From the NCBI GenBank assembly GCA_011041825.1, contig DRAO01000172.1:1-6513 (forward strand): DNA of 6,513 nt. The letters are read 5' to 3'. Shown here piece by piece: positions 1 to 5,742 of the stretch. The stretch's first letter is position 1. The number at the start of each line of letters is the position of its first letter. The notes under the pieces were generated by a model. That model was given only the letters and a program-made list of their open reading frames with translations, was not told where the DNA came from and did no database searches. The position numbers and the translations under genes are program-made. Origin of the DNA: Chloroflexota bacterium (GTDB taxonomy: Bacteria; Chloroflexota; Anaerolineae; SpSt-600).

Positions 1-292
1 CACGAGGATGCATATCTCATCACTCATGGTAAGTTTAATTGAAACACGGATATCTTAACAGGTCAAATTCGATGGGCATCTGACATGTAAATATTCACCG
101 CCTGAAGATAAAATACCAAGTGGTTCAAACACCAGAGTTTCCTGGTCCATCCTGCTTTTCATCTTTTCCTTTTATACTCAAATTCTTACCCAACGTCTCG
201 GCATATAGGAAGTTTCGGCAAAATCGAATTTTGGGTAAACGAAATGAACCGTATATGCTGTGTTATCGGAAGTGCCTAAATCATTTCAATAG
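1..292. other. Downstream region without a supported gene
   Basis: This AT-rich stretch lies downstream of the methyltransferase stop. A 70-codon plus-strand frame (120-332) runs into the methyltransferase gene, has no ribosome binding site that I can see, and encodes a low-complexity Phe/Ser-rich peptide, so I do not call it. On the minus strand an ATG at 27-25 opens a frame that runs off the left edge after nine codons and has no Shine-Dalgarno site, so it cannot be judged. I found no convincing hairpin followed by a T-run that would terminate the methyltransferase transcript. Confidence 0.5.
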
Positions 293-937
293 TTATTTTT
301 TTATTTCAGCCCAGAGACCTGCGCGATCATAACTTATACGGAAATTTGATATACCTGCTTTATTTATCACCTCTCGTAATTTATCAGGCGAACTGTAAGC
401 TTTGGCAGCATCACCCAGAGAGCGTGCTCTTAGAGATTTCATACGCTTATATTCTTCATCGGTAACATATCGCCCAAAGCCACCACCGACGAGGGCAGTA
501 CCACCCCTCTTCAATACTCTATAAATTTCTTTAAACACCTGCACCTTATCTTTCCAGCAATGATATGAACCTCTGCTGATTATGAAATCGGCAAATTCAT
601 TCTCAAAAGGCATCTTGTGTGCATCGCCCAGAATGGGGATTATCCTATCTGCCAGTCCTTCCTCTTCAATGTTCATACGTGCGACTTCGTATATTGCCTT
701 TTCCTTCTCCAGTGCGAATATCTTTAATTTGGAATGTTTGCATAACTCAATTGCAAAAACAGCCGTACCACAACCTACATCCACACATACACCTTCCAAA
801 ACACCATAATCTTCAATGATTTGTTTAACAGTAGAGACAATTGCTGGCATAAAGTTCTCTTTAACCTTTTTATCAAAACGCTTCGCTTCTAAAAGGTCCA
901 TCTCAGTGTAATCAGCAGGGACACGCTCCTCAGGCAT
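293..937 (-). CDS. Class I SAM-dependent methyltransferase
   Basis: This is a 214-residue soluble protein with a Rossmann-fold methyltransferase core of the UbiE/Methyltransf_11 type. It should transfer a methyl group from S-adenosylmethionine to an unidentified small molecule in the cytoplasm. Motif I is VDVGCGTA (residues 52-59). The acidic residue after strand 2 that would hold the SAM ribose is E77, motif II includes GDA (104-106), and a post-motif stretch ADFIISRG (116-123) leads into YRVLKRGG (139-146). The glycine-rich GGGFG (151-155) after strand 5 recalls a subgroup often seen in anaerobes. The length is normal for a single domain. The ATG is chosen because AAAAGGAGG lies 8 bases upstream. 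The gene stands 252 bases after the MATE gene and has lower G+C than it, so it may be a separate unit. The fold is sure; the substrate is unknown. Confidence 0.93.
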   Translation of the reverse strand: MPEERVPADYTEMDLLEAKRFDKKVKENFMPAIVSTVKQIIEDYGVLEGVCVDVGCGTAVFAIELCKHSKLKIFALEKEKAIYEVARMNIEEEGLADRIIPILGDAHKMPFENEFADFIISRGSYHCWKDKVQVFKEIYRVLKRGGTALVGGGFGRYVTDEEYKRMKSLRARSLGDAAKAYSSPDKLREVINKAGISNFRISYDRAGLWAEIKK

Positions 938-945
938 AATTTTAT

Positions 946-954
946 CCTCCTTTT
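946..954 (-). promoter_or_regulatory. Ribosome binding site of the methyltransferase
   Basis: On the minus strand AAAAGGAGG stands 8 bases before the ATG at 937. The match and spacing are near optimal, and the site fixes the start. Slightly upstream a TAAAAT hexamer (minus strand) could be a -10 box, but I find no matching -35, so I do not call a promoter. Confidence 0.85.
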
Positions 955-1046
955 AATCTTTTAGATGATCATTTTACATGGCTTTTTCTATTCTCGTCCT
1001 TCCCTACATAGACAATTGGGAAAATCTCTGATTCCCCTTTTTAAGG

Positions 1047-1066
1047 TGTCCCCCAATAATTGGACA
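1047..1066. repeat. Imperfect 20-base palindrome
   Basis: The outer arms TGTC (1047-1050) and GACA (1063-1066) are complementary, and so are the inner arms CCAAT (1053-1057) and ATTGG (1059-1063), around a single central A. Two extra C bases in the left arm make the dyad imperfect. It could be an operator, a small hairpin or the end of an old insertion sequence. It lies about 110 bases upstream of the methyltransferase start. Its function is unknown. Confidence 0.5.
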
Positions 1067-1116
1067 ATGAGAAGCGTTATTTCTATTCACCTTACTCAAC
1101 CCTCACCAACCCTTCT

Positions 1117-1138
1117 CTCCATAGTATACCTCCATAGT
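1117..1138. repeat. Direct repeat CTCCATAGT, two copies
   Basis: CTCCATAGT occurs at 1117-1125 and again at 1130-1138, with four bases between the copies. Tandem short repeats of this kind can be regulator half-sites or a local duplication. Nothing else supports a function. Confidence 0.45.
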
Positions 1139-1189
1139 GTTTGAAATTTTAACATAACCTTTAAAGTGTGAATATTTCTCCATTGCTTT

Positions 1190-2470
1190 TTAGATCTTGA
1201 TTTTCTTCCAGCTCCCGCCCCTGAACCTGAGGGTCATCAGCAGGGCAGGGATTAAGTTGTAAATTGCCTCTGCTGACCAGGCACCAAGCAGGCCAAATCC
1301 CAGGTAAACTCCCAAAAGCCATGCCAATGGCAAATAAGCAAGGCAGGTGTTTACGACCTCCACTCCGAGGACGAATCGCATATCCCCAGCCCCGATGAGA
1401 GCAGAGTTCATGACCAATCCGATCGCGGCGAATATCTGGACAATGCTTAATAACTTTAGGATAGGAATCCCCGCCGATATAACCGCAAGATCGTTGGTAT
1501 AGATGCACATCAACTGTGAAGGGAAGAAGAGAAACAGGGCACCTATGATTCCCATGAAAATAATGGATAGCTTGACCGCCTCCCAACCGGATGCCTCCGC
1601 CTTTTCATATTCCTCTGCCCCCATGTTCTGTCCTACCAGGGTGGTCGCCGCAACCCCCATAGAAGAGCCAAACATCCATGAGACGGAGAGGAGGGATCGG
1701 ATGACATTGCTGGCCGCGACTTCCACGGTCCCGATCCTCCCCACGATCCAGAAGAAGGCAAGATACCCTCCCATTCCCACCAATGAGCGAAGCATCAAAG
1801 GCAGGGAAAGCCTCGCGATCCTTCCTACCCAAGTGAAATCAATATTCGCCAGATGGAAATATCTATATGTCGGTCGATACCCCCTCCCCAGGCTGCTCCC
1901 GATGTAATAGAGGAAAGCCAAGATGGTCGCCAGGGTGGTGGCGATCGCAGCCCCTTTCACGCCGAGCTTTGGAAAGCCGAAATTACCGAAGATCAATAGA
2001 TAATCCAGCAAGATATTAGCAACGGTGAGTATAATCGCCGTGGTCATCCGAACCTTAGTCCGGCCGATCCCGTTAAAGAACCCGGCGAAAGCCAGATTGC
2101 AAAGAGCGAAGACCGCGCCGTAGAAGCGGTATTGCATGTATACCCTGAGGAGCTTTCCCATCTCTGGCTCGCTCTCCAAGACCGGGGAGAGGGATTGGGC
2201 AAGCCAAGGTGAGGAGAAAGTGAATATCCCTCCCAGAATGAAAGCGAGGAAAAGCGAATTATCCAGCGCTTGGCCGCATTGCACGAAGTTCTTTTCCCCG
2301 TGGCGACGTGCGGTCAGGACTTGTGTCCCCATGCTCAAGGCGCCGAGTGTGGAGATAACCAAAAAGTAGACTATGGTTCCGATCCCCGCGGCGGCCAAGG
2401 CGGTGGGCGAGAACCTCCCCAGCATGGCAGTATCGACCACCCCGAGTAGAATCTGGGAGAGGTTACCCAT
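1190..2470 (-). CDS. MATE-family multidrug/metabolite efflux transporter
   Basis: This is an inner-membrane antiporter of the multidrug and toxic compound extrusion family, which uses a Na+ or H+ gradient to expel organic cations or metabolites. The 426 residues from the first ATG of the open frame contain the two homologous halves of the family. The first begins with the typical VVDTAMLGR (11-19). The second contains GRIGTVEVAASNVIRS and a later TTLVGQNMGAEEYEKA, the equivalent of the conserved LVGQNLGA. About eleven to twelve hydrophobic segments are visible. This start is probably not the ancestral one: family-like residues KLAYPII lie in frame just upstream, and only beyond them comes an in-frame TAG (2494-2492) and a Shine-Dalgarno-preceded ATG at 2542. 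From this ATG, TM1 lacks its first residues and no ribosome binding site is evident. The gene is either expressed by reinitiation or readthrough, or is damaged at its 5' end. The family is certain; the substrate is unknown. Confidence 0.92.
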   Translation of the reverse strand: MGNLSQILLGVVDTAMLGRFSPTALAAAGIGTIVYFLVISTLGALSMGTQVLTARRHGEKNFVQCGQALDNSLFLAFILGGIFTFSSPWLAQSLSPVLESEPEMGKLLRVYMQYRFYGAVFALCNLAFAGFFNGIGRTKVRMTTAIILTVANILLDYLLIFGNFGFPKLGVKGAAIATTLATILAFLYYIGSSLGRGYRPTYRYFHLANIDFTWVGRIARLSLPLMLRSLVGMGGYLAFFWIVGRIGTVEVAASNVIRSLLSVSWMFGSSMGVAATTLVGQNMGAEEYEKAEASGWEAVKLSIIFMGIIGALFLFFPSQLMCIYTNDLAVISAGIPILKLLSIVQIFAAIGLVMNSALIGAGDMRFVLGVEVVNTCLAYLPLAWLLGVYLGFGLLGAWSAEAIYNLIPALLMTLRFRGGSWKKIKI

Positions 2471-2542
2471 GATGATTGGATAGGCTAACTTCTATACTGT
2501 TGTGATAGTTCCGGATTCAGACTCAAATTCATCACTATTCAT
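2471..2542 (-). other. In-frame 5' extension of the MATE gene interrupted by TAG
   Basis: Reading in the MATE frame, an ATG at 2542 is followed by 15 sense codons, a TAG at 2494-2492, then K-L-A-Y-P-I-I and the downstream ATG at 2470. The residues after the TAG fit the usual beginning of MATE TM1, and the residues before it (ending TITTV) fit the polar N-terminal tail. With the TAG read as one residue the protein would have 450 residues, the normal family length. Tryptophan would be a natural residue there, and TGG to TAG is one base change. This could be a nonsense mutation, a sequence error, or suppression or recoding. Confidence 0.75.
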
Positions 2543-2624
2543 CCTCCCTTGAATCTTGCCTGAGGAACACAATTTCCGACGGTGCCAATTCTTGGCGGTG
2601 TGTCTTTATCCACTCAAATCCCAT
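2535..2624 (-). CDS. Possible 29-residue leader ORF upstream of the MATE gene
   Basis: An ATG at 2624 opens a 29-codon frame that ends with TAG at 2537-2535. AAGG (2632-2635) stands 7 bases upstream as a fair Shine-Dalgarno site. The peptide begins MGFEWIKTHRQELA and ends in the acidic SREDE; it is hydrophilic, has no signal or membrane segment, and I do not recognise it. Its stop overlaps the extended MATE start (ATGAATAG), an arrangement typical of translational coupling. It lies wholly within the transcript predicted from the promoter at 2700-2672. It could be a leader peptide controlling the exporter, a small protein, or a chance frame. The length is too short to decide from composition. 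Confidence 0.35.
   Translation of the reverse strand: MGFEWIKTHRQELAPSEIVFLRQDSREDE
2543..2550 (-). promoter_or_regulatory. Shine-Dalgarno sequence abutting the MATE 5' ATG
   Basis: AAGGGAGG on the minus strand directly touches the ATG at 2542, leaving no spacer. That is poor for starting at this ATG unless it is coupled to the overlapping leader ORF. An out-of-frame ATG at 2532, 10 bases after the site, would make a 15-residue peptide ending at 2485, just before the ATG at 2470. Confidence 0.55.
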
Positions 2625-2650
2625 TCTCTCACCTTATTCTTGTAATTCTT

Positions 2651-2673
2651 TTGAAGTATCCATGGTATCTCAA
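2651..2673. promoter_or_regulatory. Imperfect dyad at the predicted MATE transcription start
   Basis: Arms TTGAAGTATCC (2651-2661) and GGTATCTCAA (2664-2673) are imperfect inverted copies meeting at CCATGG (2660-2665). The dyad covers the region where a transcript from the adjacent promoter would begin, a usual place for a repressor operator. No regulator gene is visible in the window, so this is inference from position and symmetry. Confidence 0.35.
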
Positions 2674-2700
2674 TAAATCATGCCTTATCACTATTGTCAA
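2672..2700 (-). promoter_or_regulatory. Sigma70-like promoter for the leader ORF and MATE gene
   Basis: On the minus strand a perfect -35 box TTGACA (2700-2695) is followed by exactly 17 bases and a -10 box TTTATT (2677-2672), which matches TATAAT at four of six positions. A TG one base before the -10 gives an extended -10 element. The region is AT-rich between two GC-rich genes and lies about 130-200 bases upstream of the MATE start codons. It indicates that the MATE gene is transcribed separately from the ABC genes. Confidence 0.65.
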
Positions 2701-2770
2701 ACACAGGGAAACCCAATCCGCCCGGGAGAGTTCCACTTGGACATCCTCGTGGGTGATGAGCGAAGACTTT

Positions 2771-4432
2771 TCAAACTCCCCTCTTTTCCCAAAGCTGTCG
2801 CTCGATCCCGGTCACCCAAAGGCGGCCCACTAAAGTAATGACCATTACGACCACCGCCAGGGCGGCTGTCACTTCCACCCCCAGGGTATCGCGAAAAGAA
2901 AAGAGGATCACCCCCACTGTCTCCGTCCCGCGCGTGTGGAGCATGAGGGAAAGGGGAATCTCCCGCAGGGTCATGAGAAAGATCAAGATCCACCCCGCCA
3001 GGATCTCCTTCCTAAGGAGTGGAAAGAGGACCTTTTGCAACCCCTGAAGCCGCGAGGCGCCCATCGTCCAGGCCGCCTCCTCAAGCTCCCCATCCACAGC
3101 CCGCAGCCCTCCGCTTACGGTCAGCAAGGCGATGGGGGTGAAGGCCACGGTGTAGCCCAGGACGATGATCCAGGGGGTGTTGTAGAGGGGAAGTGGCGAA
3201 TGGATAAAGGCAAGGATGATGGCCAGGGCCAGGACCGGGCCAGGGATGGCGAGGGGCAGGGTTGTCACCAGCTCCAAGGTTTTGCGACCGCGGAGCCGCG
3301 TGCGCTCCGCGAGGTACCCGATCCCCAGCGAAAGCAGGGTACCGATACAAGCGGCGAGGCAGGCAAAGGCAAGGCTATTACGAATCGCCCGTGCTACCAA
3401 CAGATTTCGGAGAAGCTCCAGGTAGTTCGCCAAAGTGAGGTTCCTCGGTCCTAAAGGTAGACCCCAGGCCCGCGTGAGCGAGGTCCCCACCAAGGAAAGG
3501 AGCGGAAGCAGCGCGACCACAGCCGTGAACGTCAGAGCTAAGATCCCCACCGGCATCCTCAGGGCCCCAAGCTCCATGACCCGGGCCCGCCCGGTCTCGG
3601 CCCTGACACTGGCATCCGCGTTCCCCAAAAGGGATCGCCGCAGGAGGGAAGCGCCACCTGAGAGGGCTACAAGCACTGCGGAAAGGGCGCAGGCTCCTTT
3701 CACATCGTAGTGTGAAAGGGTGGAGTAAACCAAAGTCACTAAAAGATAGCGGCGCCGGGGGAGCCCGAGCTCCGCCGCCACGGCAAAACAGCTCAGGGAG
3801 TGCATAAAAACCAAAAGCCCGCTGGAAAGCAGAGCCGGGAGGATCATGGGCAGGACGACCTTAAAAAAGATCTTACCCCTCCCCGCGCCCAAAAGGGCTG
3901 CCTCCTCTTCGTACACAGGATCAAGCCGCAGAAGCATCCCCTCTGTGGCCCAGAAGACGAGCGGATAGAGATGAAGGCTCATCACCACCGCAATCCCAGG
4001 CAAGGAGTAGATCTCGATCGGAGGGCGCGCGAGCCCGAACGCCCTCATGAGCAAAAGGTTCAGCCAGCCGGAATGGCCGAGAGCTTGGATCCAGCCCAGC
4101 GTGCCGATGTAAGGAGGGGTGGCGAAAGTAAGGAAGACCATGATCCTGAGGAACCGCCTGCCTGGAATATCGGAGCGGGTGGCGAGCCAAGCAAGGGTTG
4201 CCCCCAAAACCAGGGAGAGGAGCATAGTTGTGGCTCCCACAACCAGGCTATTCCGCAGAGCCTCCCATCCCAACGGATTCCATAGGAGGTCTCGGTAGGG
4301 CTCAAGGGTGAGATGGCCGGGAAGGCCGAAGCCTTTGAGAAGGAGCAGGACGAGGGGATAAGCGAAGAAGAACAGCAGGGCCCAAATGAGCCCTGCTACG
4401 ATGAATCCAGGCTTTTTGGCAAACTTGACCAT
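2771..4432 (-). CDS. ABC transporter permease, two fused domains (FbpB/ThiP type)
   Basis: This 553-residue inner-membrane permease consists of two homologous binding-protein-dependent transport domains in one chain, as in iron(III) FbpB and thiamine ThiP permeases. Each half carries the EAA loop that docks on the ATPase: EEEAALLGAGRGK (175-187) followed by LP at 194-195, and EEAAWTMGAS (451-460) followed by FP at 470-471. About twelve hydrophobic segments are visible, the first at residues 10-33. A polar linker around 265-290 separates the halves. I place the start at the ATG at 4432, five bases after the stop of the binding-protein gene. An ATG farther upstream at 4507 would overlap that gene by 70 bases and add a polar, non-family N-terminus. 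No good Shine-Dalgarno is seen, so translation is probably coupled to the gene before. The partner ATPase gene is absent from the window. Confidence 0.93.
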   Translation of the reverse strand: MVKFAKKPGFIVAGLIWALLFFFAYPLVLLLLKGFGLPGHLTLEPYRDLLWNPLGWEALRNSLVVGATTMLLSLVLGATLAWLATRSDIPGRRFLRIMVFLTFATPPYIGTLGWIQALGHSGWLNLLLMRAFGLARPPIEIYSLPGIAVVMSLHLYPLVFWATEGMLLRLDPVYEEEAALLGAGRGKIFFKVVLPMILPALLSSGLLVFMHSLSCFAVAAELGLPRRRYLLVTLVYSTLSHYDVKGACALSAVLVALSGGASLLRRSLLGNADASVRAETGRARVMELGALRMPVGILALTFTAVVALLPLLSLVGTSLTRAWGLPLGPRNLTLANYLELLRNLLVARAIRNSLAFACLAACIGTLLSLGIGYLAERTRLRGRKTLELVTTLPLAIPGPVLALAIILAFIHSPLPLYNTPWIIVLGYTVAFTPIALLTVSGGLRAVDGELEEAAWTMGASRLQGLQKVLFPLLRKEILAGWILIFLMTLREIPLSLMLHTRGTETVGVILFSFRDTLGVEVTAALAVVVMVITLVGRLWVTGIERQLWEKRGV

Positions 4433-4437
4433 CTGCT

Positions 4438-5451
4438 TCAGTTGCCGGCCATCACAGCCTGCCACTTGTCCCGCAGGATACGGTCGTGCTTGCTGATCCA
4501 ATCCCAATCGATCGGGATAGCCCGGATCCTCTTCGGGATCCCTGCGGGCGTCGGGACATCAGCCCTGACCGGGATGAAACCGTACTTGGCGGCGATCCGT
4601 TGTCCCTCGGGAGAGAGGACAAAGTCCAGGAACGCCTTGGCCAGGGTGGTGTCTTCCTCGGAGCGCTCTTCGTCCCAGACGATGGCCGCCGGCCTGGGGA
4701 TGGGGATGGCGCCCTCTTTCGGCCAGACGATCCCCAGGACGGGCTCGAGCCCTTGTTTTTCGGCCTTTTTGATCATGCGGAGGGCGGCATCGTGGACGCA
4801 GATCCCGACCCAGGCCTCTCCAGAGGCGACCACTTCGGCTACCTTCCCTGCGTTATTGGCAAGCATCACCTCGTTCTTCCGCAAGGCCCTGATGTAGTCC
4901 CAATCGAAGCCGTGGGATTGGACGAGCCCGCAGACGATGGCAAAGGCGGCCGAGCAGAGCAGGGGATCCCCCATCACCACTTTCCCTTTCCACTTGGAAT
5001 CGAGGAGATCGTTCCAACCCTTGGGTGCCTCCTCGGGCGAAACGAAGCGTTTATTGTAGACAATCGCGGCATAGCGACCATTGGCCAGGGTGAAAGGCCC
5101 CTCTGCTCTGAACTCGGGCTTTATCGCCGTAGCCTCAGGGGAGCTGTAGGGCAGGAGCTGGCCGACACCCCAGAGCAGGAGGTATATCGAGAGATCGGCG
5201 CCGTAGAGCACATCGGCCTTGATATCCCCGGCTTCCATCTCGGCGCGGACCCTGCGGCACCACGGTCCAGAAACCACGGTGAGCACATCACCGTGCTCCG
5301 CCTCAAAAGCCGCCTCCAGCTTCTGTGCCAAGGGAATAGGTCCCATGTACACCGTGATCTTCGCGGGGCTATTGGCCATGCCCTGAATCCCCCAAATGAG
5401 GACCAACAAGCCCAACAATGTAGTTAGAAGCATCTTCTTTGACTTCAACAT
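4438..5451 (-). CDS. Periplasmic substrate-binding protein of an ABC importer (AfuA/FbpA-like)
   Basis: This 337-residue protein should capture a solute in the periplasm and deliver it to the permease encoded next. Residues 1-26 form a Sec signal: lysines 2-6 region, a hydrophobic core LLTTLLGLLVLIWGI, and a probable cut after GMA (24-26). There is no lipobox cysteine. The mature part has class features: ADVLYGAD (80-86 region), YNKRFVSPEEAPKGWNDLL, WKGKVVMGDP (154-163), GEAWVGI (211-217), PKEGAIPIPRPAAIV (244-258) and a C-terminal AKAFLDFVLSPEGQ (271-284). Two places depart from the usual pattern. CSAAF (166-170) stands where SGTA-like residues are common, and VHDA (219-222) stands where iron binders have a tyrosine pair. 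Iron is therefore doubtful; thiamine, phosphonate or polyamine-like solutes are alternatives. AAGGAGGG six bases upstream fixes the start. Confidence 0.92.
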   Translation of the reverse strand: MLKSKKMLLTTLLGLLVLIWGIQGMANSPAKITVYMGPIPLAQKLEAAFEAEHGDVLTVVSGPWCRRVRAEMEAGDIKADVLYGADLSIYLLLWGVGQLLPYSSPEATAIKPEFRAEGPFTLANGRYAAIVYNKRFVSPEEAPKGWNDLLDSKWKGKVVMGDPLLCSAAFAIVCGLVQSHGFDWDYIRALRKNEVMLANNAGKVAEVVASGEAWVGICVHDAALRMIKKAEKQGLEPVLGIVWPKEGAIPIPRPAAIVWDEERSEEDTTLAKAFLDFVLSPEGQRIAAKYGFIPVRADVPTPAGIPKRIRAIPIDWDWISKHDRILRDKWQAVMAGN

Positions 5452-5457
5452 CTGTAT

Positions 5458-5465
5458 CCCTCCTT
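5458..5465 (-). promoter_or_regulatory. Ribosome binding site of the substrate-binding protein
   Basis: On the minus strand AAGGAGGG stands six bases before the ATG at 5451, an ideal arrangement. It suggests strong translation, as expected for a binding protein made in excess over its permease. Confidence 0.85.
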
Positions 5466-5466
5466 C

Positions 5467-5742
5467 CTAATTGTTCAATTTAGGTCCTTGCAAAAAGCGT
5501 ACGACCCTCTTCCGCGTATATTGGGTGTTTCCCACCAAAAATGTTTGCACATTGGCTTTGTTCTGATAAAAACCTTTTCCTTTCAGAATGGTTAACCTGC
5601 TTTCTATGCACGATATGGGGACATGCTGGAATATATTGGAATCATCCGATACCATTTTCATCACTTCGCTGTTTTTTAGCTTCATACTTGCATTCTTTAC
5701 TTTTCCTTGCCTTTCTTTTAGCCCTGACCTTCTAATATCCAC
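5467..5742 (-). CDS. Doubtful 91-codon ORF, unknown protein
   Basis: A GTG at 5742 opens a frame of 91 codons that fills the gap between the HemN-like gene and the binding-protein gene. The start overlaps the HemN-like stop by 11 bases. AGGAGG lies only two bases before the GTG, which is too close; the next in-frame ATG (codon 20, at 5685) has only a weak purine-rich site. The peptide is basic, with many Lys and Arg, one Cys, no signal, no membrane segment and no motif that I recognise. It ends at TAG, 15 bases before the binding-protein ATG and in the same frame, which I take as coincidence because a signal peptide follows. DNA composition resembles the HemN-like gene rather than the ABC genes. 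It may be a small gene, or a leader region by chance open. Confidence 0.3.
   Translation of the reverse strand: MDIRRSGLKERQGKVKNASMKLKNSEVMKMVSDDSNIFQHVPISCIESRLTILKGKGFYQNKANVQTFLVGNTQYTRKRVVRFLQGPKLNN

Larger units (their letters stand above)
938..1189. other. Intergenic region between the MATE and methyltransferase genes
   Basis: This region has no ORF with coding support. It holds the methyltransferase ribosome binding site, a near-palindrome at 1047-1066 and a 9-base direct repeat at 1117-1138. On the minus strand, short open stretches between stops resemble decayed coding or insertion-sequence end DNA, but nothing is identifiable. No clear terminator for the MATE gene is visible. Confidence 0.5.

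Noticed and set aside
1161..1907. Alternative frames over the MATE gene on both strands
   Set aside because: The MATE frame carries all the conserved transporter features; these overlapping frames have none.
2640..2790. Open minus-strand frame after the permease that might be a remnant ATPase start (it contains HEDVQVELSRADW)
   Set aside because: It has no ATG before its stop, no Walker A motif and no convincing similarity to ABC ATPases, so I treat the stretch as intergenic.
4433..4507. Upstream ATG at 4507 as the permease start
   Set aside because: It would add 25 polar residues and overlap the end of the binding-protein gene by 70 bases. The ATG at 4432 begins directly before the first membrane segment and just after the preceding stop.
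2936..4897. Several plus-strand ORFs of 69-194 codons opposite the permease and binding-protein genes
   Set aside because: They are frames produced by high G+C opposite real genes, with charged low-complexity products and no family features.
4486..5427. Long plus-strand ORF of 313 codons opposite the binding-protein gene
   Set aside because: It is antisense to a clear family member with signal peptide and ribosome binding site. Its product is rich in Asp, Gly, Pro and Arg with no recognisable domain, as expected of a shadow frame in GC-rich DNA.
5467..5469. TAG readthrough joining the 91-codon ORF to the binding protein (same frame)
   Set aside because: The binding protein has its own ideal ribosome binding site and an N-terminal signal peptide that must be at the chain start; the shared frame has a one-in-three chance.
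5452..5731. Riboswitch upstream of the binding-protein gene
   Set aside because: I looked for thiamine pyrophosphate and cobalamin riboswitch landmarks and saw none, and no strong terminator-like hairpin.
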